From assembly GCA_004380135.1 (NCBI GenBank), contig QXCR01000006.1, positions 372,001-436,000 of the forward strand: a DNA stretch of 64,000 bases. The letters run 5' to 3'. Shown here one piece after another: positions 18,965 through 30,099 of this stretch. How positions within the stretch are numbered: position 1 is the first letter of the stretch; every line of letters begins with the position of its first letter. The notes beneath the pieces are model-generated. The model was not told where the DNA came from. It worked only from the letters and a program-made list of their open reading frames with translations, and did no database searches. Both the position numbers and the translations under genes were made by a program. This DNA comes from Stemphylium vesicarium (taxonomy: Eukaryota > Ascomycota > Dothideomycetes > Pleosporales > Pleosporaceae).

Positions 18965-21523
18965 CTAGAATCCGTAGCTCAACCAGCCCACAGTGATGGG
19001 ATAAACACTAAGGTTATCCTTCCAGTTGACCCTATCCTGTCCACCAACCGTAACCATCCACTCAACACCGACCTCATTGAAGCCATAAGCCTGCACGCTG
19101 CTAGTTCCCTCGATGCTAAACATGCGCGTCTGGCAGTTGCGGAACCCGTTGGCAGCATCGGCAGACGAGCAGTCAACAGAGTAATTGCGGAAGAAGGAGT
19201 ACAGTCCGCCCCCGTAAATGAGAACGTTCTGGGCGTTGAGCACGCGGAGGCCCCAAGCCGAAGCGCCGCTGGACGCGTAGGTGGGGTCGGAGTAAGTGGG
19301 GGAAGAAACGTAAGGGGATGGGGCTGAGGGTGTGGGTTGGAAGTAAGGGGTTTCGGTCTGGATGTAACCTGCGAAGATGTTGCGGGCGTTGTTGAACTAT
19401 GGTGATTCATCGTTAGCTCCTTCGTATTCTCAAGGTGGTAGTTGGCTTGATCCAGTAGATCTGGTGACAAGACTTACCTGGTACTGGTACATAGTGTGAT
19501 GTTCCACACCATTGGCCCAAAGCCACACATTCTCTGCCTCAATGTGCAATCCGCGTCCGGTGAAGATGGAGACGCGCGTCGAGTTGGGGTCATCGAGATC
19601 GTGGTCCGCGGTCCAGAACCAGTTGTTCTCAAAGTATGCGCCGTTGGCTCCCTTGGTAATGTGCACGTTGGTGTGCGCAGCCATGCACTCGGCCCTGACT
19701 TGACCCAGGACAGCAGGGCACTGTGCGACTTGCAGATTAGTACCCTTTGCGCCGCCGATGCGGGTGTGCACGTCCCAGAGTCCGGAGCCTCGGGAGGTGT
19801 TCAGGTTGTACTGGATGACAATGGCACCGGGGGTGGCGCCCTGAGTCTGGACGATCATGTCGGACCATTCGATGCTACCGCTCTCCCCGGGCTTGCCGAT
19901 CTGCATGATGGGCACAGGGTTGTTCTGGTTACCGAAGACCGAGCCCGAGCCCATGATTGTGGAAAAAGTCTCACCGACCATGCGGGAGCCGGGTGGCACG
20001 TAAATGGTGTTTGTGACTTTGTAAACGCCATGCTCGAAGAAGAGGACCTTGTTTTGCGACTTGGCGGTGTTGATGGCATTTTGAACGGCTTGCGTATCGT
20101 CGGTGCGGCCGTCGCCTGTTGCACCGGCACTGCGAGCGCTGAGGAAGTTTGCAGTGCCGAGGGTCTCGTACTGCGGCTTGGACTTGGAGTAGAACTTGCC
20201 GTTGCTCAAGAGACTGCTGGGACGTGCGATAGGACTAATGGAACCCTGGAACTTCTGGGGTCCGTTGAGGTTAGGTGCGTATTTGTTACCCTGGCCCCAA
20301 GCTTGGATGGTAAGCGTTCCGCCTGCAAGGACGGTGGCGCCGTTGCGTGTGACGGCATTAGGAACGTTGTTCAGTTGCACATTCTCAATGATGAGTTGAC
20401 CGGCACCTGTGGGTGTAGTGTTGGGGGTCCATGCCATATCGACGAACCTTTGGCAGTTGGTGATCACGGAGTCGATGATGACAACGGAGCTAACCTCCAG
20501 CTTGCCAGCCGAACCACCGTTAGCCATGGAGAAAGCAGTACCGCAGTCGGTGATTTGCAGGTCAGAGTACAACCAGCCCCAGTCCCAGATTTGGGAAATA
20601 CCAGTGACAGCCTTGGATATCTTGACGTTGCGCATAGTGAATTGCTGGTTACCGATGTTCATGCCGTATAGACCACCCGTGATGTCGAGATCCGCCATAT
20701 GACCACCGGATCCGTTCTCGACAAAGATACCAGCATGAACAGAGTTGGATGCCGGCGTCATGCGAATCTTGACATTCTGGATTGTTGTAGCTTGCGATGC
20801 GGGCCAATGGATACCCTGAAAACCCGAGGTCGGTGGAACAGCAGTGCCATCGATGATCAAGTTGCGGATTTGACGCAAGAACAGATTGGTTGACGTCCAG
20901 CCGGGTTCGCCATTTTGGTTGCTGTAGGGGCTTGCGTCGATGAGCGCAAGAGCCTGAAGTGTAGGCGCAGCCTTCAAAACAGGGAGTTCACGAGGGTTAC
21001 CGATGAGCTGTGTCATGTAGTAAAAGATGATGGGCTTGCCAATGATGTAAGTTCCAGCAGGAATATACACAACGGCTGGTGAGTCAGTCGAAGAGTCGCA
21101 TACAAAGGGCCCGCAACGGTTGCCATCGGAAATGGCACGGTTGATGGCATCAGAGTCGTCGGTCACACCATCGCCTGCAAACGGATCAGCCATATTCGAT
21201 GCTGGTACACGAGCTACTCACCCCTCGCTCCGTACTCTTTTACGTTACGGAAGACTTTGTAGTTTCCATTGCTGTTGAAAGGTGCCCTTCCCTTGCCAGA
21301 AAGGTCGTTTAGCCAGTAACCATCCGTAATAGCCGCGGCGACCTGATCGGCATCAAGCTCGGTTGTGGGCTTGTTAGCATCGATGGGAACCTGTTGCTCG
21401 GCAAAAGGAGCTATGAATTCTTAGTGATCTGAGCTTATGGAAAGAAGAAGGCGCCGGTATACCTATAGCAAGAGCCTGTATGCCGACTGCACCCAGGCAG
21501 GCGATCAAGGAAGGTAAGCGCAT
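18965..21523 (-). CDS. secreted GH55 exo-beta-1,3-glucanase
   Basis: Four exons on the minus strand (21523-21463, 21410-21222, 21174-19478, 19396-18965) encode 792 residues, typical of fungal GH55 enzymes. The first ~20 residues are a signal peptide ending near LAIA. Two tandem right-handed beta-helix (pectate-lyase-like) halves follow. Each opens with a Gly-Asp-Gly-x-Thr-Asp-Asp motif: YGARGDGVTDD at about 80-90 and GATGDGRTDD at 434-443. GH55 enzymes release glucose from the ends of beta-1,3-glucan, either in the fungus's own wall or in that of other fungi. The introns (52, 47 and 81 bp) are well formed and each junction restores a conserved motif. A long upstream region (2 kb) may carry its regulation. 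Confidence 0.92.
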
Positions 21524-23515
21524 GCTTGTAAGCTATGCACAAGCAGATGTCTGTATGTACGACAAAGATGACAGAGTCTGTACAAAGGAGTGTAGACCTA
21601 AGTAGCGACAAGAGGACTCTGGAACGGAGATGACGCCGTCTATTTAAGCCTGCTGTTTGTCCACTACTACCAGCCTTGGCAATACGTGATGCAAAAAGCA
21701 AGAGCCAACCCATGCGTTCGGTCATGGATCTACAGCCCTGGGAAGCTTGCAAACAAACAAGATCTGGTGATGACTTCTCACAAGCTGCCACTCGACGGTC
21801 ATTTGGTCTGGTGGATTGCCTTCTTTGTATGCGACTGTGAGCGCAGTTGTTTGGATGGTTACATGGCTTGCTTTGACTGGGTTGAAGCTGCCTAATCCGA
21901 GTCACATAATCTGGGGAAGAGGCGTTTACCTTTCCCGGTTCCTCCAGGTAGGCGCCGAGAGGGATACTTTGGAGGGGTAAAAAGGTAGTGTGACTATCTC
22001 TGACATCCTCGTCGTCGGTGTGATCGCCCTTGACCGGTTAGCGTGCGGTCTAATCCACGAAGCGCAGCTGTTCCGAAACATTAAACACCAAACGCGCCAT
22101 TCGAGATCTGTGGCAGGCGAGCAAGCCGCAAGTAGAGTGAAGGTGGTGAGGAGGCTTGAGAGATTGCCAGCCAACCCTGAGGTGGGTCTGGTCACCGGGT
22201 CGGCCCTATGCATATTATTTCCGTGAAGCGCCTACCAGTCATGATGCAACCCCAAAGGAAGCATGTGACAAACACTAGTTCAAGGCACGCCAGCTACCTT
22301 CGCCATTGGTCTATCGTACATGAGCGACAAGATGTCTAAGGTTCACCGTTCAGTTCGGCTGCGACGCCAAAATGTGGGGTATTCTTGTGTAGGGGAGCCA
22401 TGCGTCGCACGGCATCAAGCCGCCGTATGAGTTCTGCCTGCAGCATAAGCCTCAAACACCGCGTGGTCAAATTAGCCTCTTGAGTTTCAGTCAGAACACC
22501 TCTCCCCATAACCCAGACTGACTGAGATGGGGCGAGCGTGGTGTGTCTTGTGAGACTGTCGCAAGACGCGATATGTGAAGGGTTGCCCAGAACTACACTC
22601 TTTGGACCTGCCTGTTCTGAACGGAAGGGCTTCCGCAACGGCGCCCTCAGAAAGGTGCGAATGACGACATAGCCAGGTTCGTGAACCCCGGTCGCGATGT
22701 GGAGGCGAGCAAGAGCAAATAGTTCTCAGTAGGCCCCAGCCCCGAACCCCTAGATATATCATTAGAAGATGTGCTGGGCCAGCTACCGTATCTGGGCTGA
22801 GAGTCTATAGACTATCTGACTCAGAGATTATACTGTCGCAAGCGCTCTGTCGACTTCTCCAGATCTTGTCCAACGAAGCCTAGACTAAGGGTCATGCCAG
22901 AGGTAGATCATGGGGTCCGGGTGGAATAGATTAAGTAGATCTGCTCATGGCCAGTCAGGTGGCTATGACTTGACCTTCCATTTTGGGTGATCTGCCAATG
23001 AGAAAAGAAGGGTGGCCAATGTAGCGATCAGCCTCACCGTAGTCAAACGCGGACGCAAAAGTCAAGGTAGCGTGTACGGAGTGCGCGATCTGGACCAGCA
23101 AGCGAGCATACACTTGTGACCTCGGCCAAACTCTGGCAGTTCTAGTGCAGCTTGGAGGAAGCGGCACGAAGAGTGGGATGAGGGGTCTTGTCGGTCACAA
23201 CTTGGATAATCACCCTTCAGGGTTGTTTTCAGATCTTCATGCTTTGCGTAAAGTAGTTTACGACGGGGTTCGGGGACGAGTTCAGATTCGATTCTTCTCC
23301 CCGCGATAAATGTCAAGTTGGAAAGCTCTATACGTATACTACACACAGCCCTACAAGTGGGTATCTAGAGAAAAAACACGAACAGTCCTAGCCTTTGATA
23401 CATCTGCTGGTCAAAACAATACTGCGGATGTGCACAACTGCTCGTCGACGATGGTTGGAACGTACAAACCAAGAAAACACCCTGATGCGCCCTGGTTACA
23501 AGCATGAATGGTCAC
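21524..23515. other. 2-kb upstream region of the GH55 gene
   Basis: This lies between the GH55 start and the 3' end of hir3, both minus strand. A TATA-like CTTAAATA (minus strand, 21641-21648) sits about 120 bp before the GH55 ATG. A TGACTCA (Gcn4/AP-1-type) heptamer is at 22817-22823. Only short frames occur and I see no gene or repeat. Confidence 0.5.
21641..21648 (-). promoter_or_regulatory. TATA-like element of the GH55 gene
   Basis: On the minus strand the sequence reads CTTAAATA about 120 bp upstream of the ATG at 21523. It is a weak match to the TATA consensus and is chosen mainly for position. Confidence 0.3.
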
Positions 23516-26500
23516 CTACTTCTCATCCAATTCCATCTTGTCATCTTCTTGCTTCTTTGCTGAGCCGGGGATGTGTACGTGAATCGTATCATCCTCTGCT
23601 GCCACACCCCCACCAGTCTTCCTCTCGTTATCTGCCGGACTAGATCTTGTAGCAGCAAGATTAGGAAACATAGTCTTATTCAAAGTTGCGATAGAAGCCG
23701 ACCGGCGGAAACTGTCGTTCTGAACTTCTTGGTGGATTTCCTCAACTTCATCTTCGTCAAGCTCACTGAGCTCACTCTCGTCGTCTGCATCATCGTGCAC
23801 TGAGGCAGGAGCGCTGGGCTCGGGCTCGTCGTTGTTTACACTCGGGGCTGCAGTGGCGGTACCACTCTTGTCGAACGACGCATGTAAGTGTTCAGTCGAC
23901 GTACCTGCACCGGTAGCAGGAGGGGCAGTTTTGTCGGGTGATGTTTCCCGGTCGGTGCTAGAAGGTAGCGTAGCATTGACAGGTGGAGGGGATCGGATCG
24001 GCATGGAGGTAGGCTGGGCGGCGGTACTAGCGGCTTTCTGGACGCACGCTTCGGCTCTGCGTGCGATTTCCCTGCGACCCACTGCCTTGGCTCTAGGTTT
24101 AGCTGGCTGTTCGGGCTGTGATGGCATTTGAGGCAATGAAGTCTGGTACTGAGGCTGAAGCTGATTGGGGTGGTACATGTTGAAGGGTGTATTGGCGCTC
24201 CCATCTCCTGCACCGTCGACCTGGACTTGCATCAAGGAAGAGATTGGTACGGCACTTGTGGATGGTCCGGAAACCCCAAAGGGTGATGAACGAGGCTGTG
24301 GAAGCAGCGCTTGTTGTTGTTGTTGCTGCTGCTCTGAAGGGAGTGGCGGTAGAGTCGGGCCAACCAGAATGTAAAGCATCGCATACGTATCTCCGATGAG
24401 GTCATCAATGAGAAGAGGTTTCATCATACCATTGTTGAGGCGTTTCAATTCGATCGCGTCGCGTAGGATGTCCAGTACGGGATGTTGGGTAGTTGGGTTT
24501 TGACACCACGCTTCCAAACGAAGGGCCAACGTGTTGAACTCATCGTGATTGACGGACTTGAAAGCTGAGTCTTCTTGACCCTCAGGTACACTACCAATCC
24601 TCCGTAGCAGCTTAAGGTAACGAGAGCAAAGGTCTTGCCATAGTTTCTGATGCTCGAAGAAGTCAGTCTGTTTCCGCCTCACGCGTTTGGCAAGCGCCTC
24701 GAAGTTGGCCTTGTCTCCCGTGAGATCCAGGAGCTCGATGAAGAACTTGGTGTATCGAGTAGTGTAGACAAAGTGTCTGCCGGGGCGTTCATTCTCGGGC
24801 TTCCACACCTGTACAGCCATGGTCTTTGTGAACATCTGCTGCATGAGTTCATGTTTGGCATTTTGAGCCACAGATGGGTTTCTTCCTTCATCGTAGATTA
24901 TGTGGCCAACGCGGGATATGACACGGTGGTGCCAGCTCGACTTGTCTGCTGCGCGCAGCGATTTCAGGACACCAAGAATGTACCGTTGCCAATCGCCTTC
25001 GTTTTCTGGAGCCTTGACATTCTGGGCATATGAGGTATTTGCCAGAATCTCCACACCTTTCTCGTAACCGATAGCTCTTCGCTGGAAAAGCTTGTGGGCG
25101 ATGGAAACTAGCTTGTAGTGTGGCTCAAGGACTGGCTCGCCATTGCGTCCCTTTTTCCCAGGTAGTGTTTCGATCGCGCTGATGATGGCCTCGATAACCG
25201 ATTCCCAGCTTGGCCCGCTTTGAGAAACCACGGGCGCGCCAATGGACATCGCGAACCGCATAGCACTGTCATTGGAAGACCACATCTTCCATCCACACTT
25301 TCCGAGCATGTAGTGGTTCCACCACTTGTTCGGGTTGCCTTTGATGGCTCGTTTGTAGAGCGTACTTGCATACTTCCAGGCCGTGTAGGGTTGTAGCGGG
25401 GCAAATGCGACCTCTTTGTAGAGAGTCGCTTTGGCTTGCAGGTTGCAAAAGCGCTTCTCACTCTCTCGGATCTGGAATGCCTCCATCCCAAAAGGCTCCC
25501 TGGAAGATGCGTATATGCGGTTAGCGAATTCCGTGTACATCTGTGCAACCTTGCCCTGGGTATTTGGTCCAACATCCGAGTCGCGGACAGCGCATGCTAC
25601 GGCCATGATATAGCAGTTGATTGAAGCACGTTGAAAATTGACCACTTCGGCGCTGTTACTGTTCATCTTGTCTGCATTCCATGATACCGCTTCCTCAAGC
25701 TGGGTATCATTAGCTTGCGCAAGGCGATACCAAGTCTCCCAGCGCTCAATGGAATGCTCCAAATCCTGCACGAAGAACGCTTGAGCGTAATTTAGATCTT
25801 CCGTAGGTCCCTGGGTCATACGCTTCTGTGATCGGAATTTACTCAGTGCAATATTGCCCATCATGTAATACCAGCCTTTGGACGCGGCTACGGCATCCTC
25901 GGCAGGGATGTGCTTGGTTGCTAGCGACCCTACACCTTTCAAACAGCCGAACAACTCGACAGGGTTGACAGGTGATTTGAAGTATGTTGAGATGACCTTG
26001 CGGTTGAATGTAATGTCCTCATTCTGCTTTGGTCGACCCAAAGCTGCATGTATCTTTTCGATCGTGCCTTTCAATTCTGTCTTGGGCAGATCCTTCAGAT
26101 CAACTTTTGCAGTTTGCGACATAGCGAAAGGCAAGATGCTGAAGGCAGTCTTCTTGTCGAGAACATCCGGGGTGGTTTGGAAATTTTGGCACTCCAGAGG
26201 TTCGATGAATAGTTTGAGACCGTACAAGTCATGGAGAATTTGACATAGCTCGGTAGCGTGACTGTGCCCGTCAACGACATCGTCCATGCGAAGCAGCTCG
26301 TCCTTTGCGAGCCTCAAAAATTGTCGACTGGAAAGATGACAAAAACTGCGAACACCGGTGGCATGGTGTATATGGCGAATGAACTCAAACAAGTCCTCAG
26401 AAGGAGCAGGGAAATTCTCTGGATCCTGCGATAATCCTTCTTTGAGTAGATGGTACTGCAGCATCCACAACCGTAGGTGAATATCATCAAGCCTTGTCAT

Positions 26501-29500
26501 AATGTTGGCGAATGTCTGGGCTGGATGTGAGTCGACTCTCGGCATAGGGATATGAGTGATGCGAATGAAGTCTCTAAGCATGTCTGCAGCTGACATGATA
26601 TGTAACAACTCAGCGATGGCTGACATTGAAGATTGTACATGCTCATAGAAAAGGCACCTGAAAGGTGTCTCGTCGTCACGTATGATGCGCAGGATCTTGA
26701 CAACCATGTCGTCAATAGCCCGGAATCGGCTCAATAACTTGTGTTGGCGGTCAGGCACTGGCAGTTCCTGGAAGGCTGAAGACTTGAAATCATCCACGAG
26801 GGCTTCGATACTGCGCAGAAAGCAGGACAAAACCTTGGAAGGATAATCGATGGCTTCGTACGCAACACGTAGCCTGTTCCAGAGAGACAGCCGTACATTG
26901 ACGTTTGCCGAATCCAGAAATTTGCGCATTTCCAAGATCGGTGAAGAACGAACGAGTTGTTTGTCCGTTGACAAGTCGGCTTCGATGCTCAGAGTAGGTG
27001 AGCTGCGCGTGTCAAGAGCGGCTCCATCGGACAATGCTAGATCGATAGGCGTGCTGGGGAACCTGGAATTTTCGAGCTCCAATATCGGCTCTAGACTCTC
27101 GATTACAGTCACGGGGTCCTGTTCGTCTTGATCGAAGACCTTGAGAAAGAAGTCCTTCATGCTGATGCGAACGAGTTCGCGATCGACGGCCGCGATCGAT
27201 AGCTCTGGCATTACAGCGTTGTTCTGTAATTGAATTGTGCGGTCTCCCAGAGGTTCGAACATGGTTTTCAGCTCAGCCATGGCCGACAGAACATGCTCTG
27301 GCAATACCTCGTCGGTGACGTTCATCTGGAAGACGGTGGCCCAAACATGGCGCAAGGCTAGGTCATCTAAGCCTTGGACTGGCAGACAGTCGGACCGCAG
27401 CTGTATGACTTCTCTGGCAAGGGTGGACCATCGCTCCAGCCGATCACTCTGAAAGTTTCGCATTCCGGTATCCACCGCACTATGGGGATTTTTGATTAGT
27501 GAATAAATGTCCAAGTGCAGCTCAAACATGGCCTCCACTATCTCGACTTGCCAAGAATCGAAACTAGACAGTTCGTACTTCCGAGAGTGGTGGTGAGCGT
27601 CAAGCATCCGGCGATTGAGGTTGTCCACGCGTTCGAGCATGCGCTCGTAGATGAACTCATCGATGGTGACAATGATTTGCACAACGGCCCGCTTAAGATC
27701 GTCTGGCCATCTGAAGTGCAGATAGCTTGAGCAATCCGTGGATCGGGGTTCAGAGGGAGGGCATGACCCCGGAGATAACAGAGTCTCAATCCAGGCGAAG
27801 GCGACTTCTTCGGTTGAGAGCCAACCACTGTTTACATTTCGGGCAAAACCATTCAGGCCCTCGCTGGCCAGCTGGGGTTTATTGCAGGCTTGGCTTGAAC
27901 TCGATTTGGAAAAGCCCAAGAAAGCATCCAATCCGTGTTGCCTAGTAACGCCGAGCAGATCAAAAGATTCGGTACTAAGGAGTATGCTTGCGGTCTTTGC
28001 GTGCCCGCTCCTGAGTCCAGCGAACAAGTCGCAAGCCGCTTTGTCGATAGGATCTGTAGTAGTCGCCCCCGGAAGCGCGCTGACGAGATCACGCAGCTCA
28101 GTAGGCTCCTTTACGCCTTCAATGCCTAGTCTTGAGTATATGTCTTTGACAATCTCGTACAAACATTGATCTGCATGTGTATAGGGTTCTAGTTGAGCAT
28201 CAAGTTGCTTGTTGGCTTCTTGCGCAGCACTCCCTGGTGCTGGCTCGGTGACTGTATCTCGACCGCGGATCCTTTTGCTGCGCGACCGGCCGCCTTCTGC
28301 AGTTTCGGGTAGACCGGCGGAATCCGTGGACCGCTTGCGTGATGGAGTTGGTGCAACGCCCGTGGGTAGGGTCGACGTAGGCTCCTCGTTCTTGACCTCG
28401 GCTTCTCCACCCTGCTCTTCCATGACAGTATCTTCGCCATCCTTTTCAGCTACAGTGTTGGTGGGCTCTTCGATGTGCGGTGGTGGCGTGAGCTCCGAGG
28501 CAGCCTGTACAAGTTCTTGCACGGGCTCGGTGGGTTCAGATTGGCGGTCGGGCTCGATTCGTTCGGGTGTCGCGTTGTCGGGAGGTATGCAGAATACTAT
28601 GTTGGAACCTGAAGGTATGCTAGGCCTCATTGGATCACGCTCATGCAAAAACTGACGTAAAATGATCTCGCCCAGGCCGGCCCAATCCCATCTAGTTGGG
28701 CTCAGCGTGACACTCTCTGGCGCAGCCTTGATGGTGTGAAGGTTCTCGGCGAGTGCAACATCGGCCGGGAGAGGTGCGAAGGGGAAAGGGTTCAGCCGCT
28801 TTTTTAGCTTCTCTGACAGCTTCTTCCGCTTCATGGAGGACAAGGGCGCCTGTCTCAGGGAGACATTGTCTTCTAAGCGCTCAACGAGTTCACGTAGTTG
28901 TTGTCCAGCAAAGCCCTCTTCCAAGCCCGGGAGCCGTAGTAGATTTTCCCATTGTTCGTCGTTTCCATCGAGCACTGCTTCCAAACAGTAGCGAGTGAGG
29001 CGCTTGCTACCCAGCATGGCGGCGACGGAAGCAGCTCGCAACCACAGGTCGAGATCGGTATCTTCTTTGTCCAGGGCTTCAGCAAAGTAGTTTAGAGCGC
29101 CGCGAGTGTTGTTCCATGCTTCCATCTGAGGTGCGGCGCCACTGGTTGTGATGCAATGCTGCATGGCCTCGAGCAGGAACTGGCCATGGTTCTTGTATGA
29201 CAGATGTAATATCTGCTGGAGCGTGTTCGGGGTGCTGTCAGCGGCACCGGTAGACTGGACGGGACCTGCCTCGTAGTCGTCCTCCAAGATGGTGTCGAAG
29301 ACCAGGTCCTCGCCAAAGGCCTCATGTCTCTGGTATTCGGAGAGGGATTCGGCGTATTTGAAGATGTCGGAATCGAATAGGGCCTTATAGGCGGCTGCCG
29401 TCTTTTCGAAGGACTGAGGACCTTCAGAGTGGAATTTCAAGGCCGTTTGGTAGAGTTTCAGGGCTTCTTCGATCTGAATCTCTTGTGTATCGTCGACTTC

Positions 29501-29569
29501 CTCTTCTGCGGTTTCCTCTGGGATTTCGACATTGTATGGATGCCATACCGAAGCTTTCGACTGCGCCAT
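23516..29569 (-). CDS. hir3: histone transcription regulator 3 (Hir3/CABIN1 family)
   Basis: One very long exon, 2017 codons from the ATG at 29569. The N-terminal EEEVDDTQEIQIEEALKLYQ segment and the following helical-repeat organisation match fungal Hir3, the scaffold of the HIR histone-chaperone complex that deposits H3-H4 outside S phase and represses histone genes. Helical (TPR-like) repeats extend over most of the protein. The last ~330 residues are disordered, with a Gln run coded near 24309-24332, Ala/Pro/Thr-rich stretches and an acidic tail (ELSELDEDEVEE region). A Lys/Arg-rich nuclear-localisation-like segment (SRKRSTD ... RSRSKRIRG) lies near residue 430. The start is uncertain. 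An ATG at 29643-29641 followed directly by GTAAGT could splice in frame to 29599 and add 11 residues. Confidence 0.9.
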   Translation of the reverse strand: MAQSKASVWHPYNVEIPEETAEEEVDDTQEIQIEEALKLYQTALKFHSEGPQSFEKTAAAYKALFDSDIFKYAESLSEYQRHEAFGEDLVFDTILEDDYEAGPVQSTGAADSTPNTLQQILHLSYKNHGQFLLEAMQHCITTSGAAPQMEAWNNTRGALNYFAEALDKEDTDLDLWLRAASVAAMLGSKRLTRYCLEAVLDGNDEQWENLLRLPGLEEGFAGQQLRELVERLEDNVSLRQAPLSSMKRKKLSEKLKKRLNPFPFAPLPADVALAENLHTIKAAPESVTLSPTRWDWAGLGEIILRQFLHERDPMRPSIPSGSNIVFCIPPDNATPERIEPDRQSEPTEPVQELVQAASELTPPPHIEEPTNTVAEKDGEDTVMEEQGGEAEVKNEEPTSTLPTGVAPTPSRKRSTDSAGLPETAEGGRSRSKRIRGRDTVTEPAPGSAAQEANKQLDAQLEPYTHADQCLYEIVKDIYSRLGIEGVKEPTELRDLVSALPGATTTDPIDKAACDLFAGLRSGHAKTASILLSTESFDLLGVTRQHGLDAFLGFSKSSSSQACNKPQLASEGLNGFARNVNSGWLSTEEVAFAWIETLLSPGSCPPSEPRSTDCSSYLHFRWPDDLKRAVVQIIVTIDEFIYERMLERVDNLNRRMLDAHHHSRKYELSSFDSWQVEIVEAMFELHLDIYSLIKNPHSAVDTGMRNFQSDRLERWSTLAREVIQLRSDCLPVQGLDDLALRHVWATVFQMNVTDEVLPEHVLSAMAELKTMFEPLGDRTIQLQNNAVMPELSIAAVDRELVRISMKDFFLKVFDQDEQDPVTVIESLEPILELENSRFPSTPIDLALSDGAALDTRSSPTLSIEADLSTDKQLVRSSPILEMRKFLDSANVNVRLSLWNRLRVAYEAIDYPSKVLSCFLRSIEALVDDFKSSAFQELPVPDRQHKLLSRFRAIDDMVVKILRIIRDDETPFRCLFYEHVQSSMSAIAELLHIMSAADMLRDFIRITHIPMPRVDSHPAQTFANIMTRLDDIHLRLWMLQYHLLKEGLSQDPENFPAPSEDLFEFIRHIHHATGVRSFCHLSSRQFLRLAKDELLRMDDVVDGHSHATELCQILHDLYGLKLFIEPLECQNFQTTPDVLDKKTAFSILPFAMSQTAKVDLKDLPKTELKGTIEKIHAALGRPKQNEDITFNRKVISTYFKSPVNPVELFGCLKGVGSLATKHIPAEDAVAASKGWYYMMGNIALSKFRSQKRMTQGPTEDLNYAQAFFVQDLEHSIERWETWYRLAQANDTQLEEAVSWNADKMNSNSAEVVNFQRASINCYIMAVACAVRDSDVGPNTQGKVAQMYTEFANRIYASSREPFGMEAFQIRESEKRFCNLQAKATLYKEVAFAPLQPYTAWKYASTLYKRAIKGNPNKWWNHYMLGKCGWKMWSSNDSAMRFAMSIGAPVVSQSGPSWESVIEAIISAIETLPGKKGRNGEPVLEPHYKLVSIAHKLFQRRAIGYEKGVEILANTSYAQNVKAPENEGDWQRYILGVLKSLRAADKSSWHHRVISRVGHIIYDEGRNPSVAQNAKHELMQQMFTKTMAVQVWKPENERPGRHFVYTTRYTKFFIELLDLTGDKANFEALAKRVRRKQTDFFEHQKLWQDLCSRYLKLLRRIGSVPEGQEDSAFKSVNHDEFNTLALRLEAWCQNPTTQHPVLDILRDAIELKRLNNGMMKPLLIDDLIGDTYAMLYILVGPTLPPLPSEQQQQQQQALLPQPRSSPFGVSGPSTSAVPISSLMQVQVDGAGDGSANTPFNMYHPNQLQPQYQTSLPQMPSQPEQPAKPRAKAVGRREIARRAEACVQKAASTAAQPTSMPIRSPPPVNATLPSSTDRETSPDKTAPPATGAGTSTEHLHASFDKSGTATAAPSVNNDEPEPSAPASVHDDADDESELSELDEDEVEEIHQEVQNDSFRRSASIATLNKTMFPNLAATRSSPADNERKTGGGVAAEDDTIHVHIPGSAKKQEDDKMELDEK

Positions 29570-30099
29570 ATAAGCAGGTGTGGAGGAAGATTTTGGGAGC
29601 TGGCGAGAGGGGCGACTGGTTATGTGCGCATTCAACTTACCATGGTGCGGGTTGTGGTTGGGCAGGCAAAGTTGGGGGAAGCCTAAGGGCGGCAGGGACG
29701 CTTTTTACAGCATTTGCAGTGAACAAGGCAAGTAGCAAGCGATCATGTGGGGAGCACTTTCGTAGAGTGAATGATAATTGTGGCGCGTGAGGTGTGTGAC
29801 TTGATGGACAGCCGTGGACGTTTCAGCGCTGCCAGAGGGCCGGGGTGACGCGACGCGACAATGAATGATGGGGGGCAGGGATAGGACGTCTTGGCAACTG
29901 CGGTCCTCCGCCATGGGAGCTACCGTCGCTGCCCTCCATGTCCGACGAGGACACAGAAACCTTGACAGACATCGCCCGGGAGCCCAAAGCGCAGACAGAG
30001 CCCCCTCGTCCGGCACTTACCCTCCCCGCCATCGCACTCTATTCACCGCGCCAAACGCTGCCCACGCTCCCCCCCGCATTGTGCGGCGCCAATTGAGCC
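29570..30099. other. divergent promoter region, hir3 / ChAPs gene
   Basis: About 530 bp between two divergent starts; it would shrink to 456 bp if hir3 starts at 29643. It is GC-rich, with no obvious TATA box in either direction. Confidence 0.5.

Noticed and set aside
19496..20671. 391-codon plus-strand open frame opposite the GH55 gene
   Set aside because: It lies entirely antisense to a well-supported conserved exon. Its length is explained by the base composition of the sense codons and it shows no domain.
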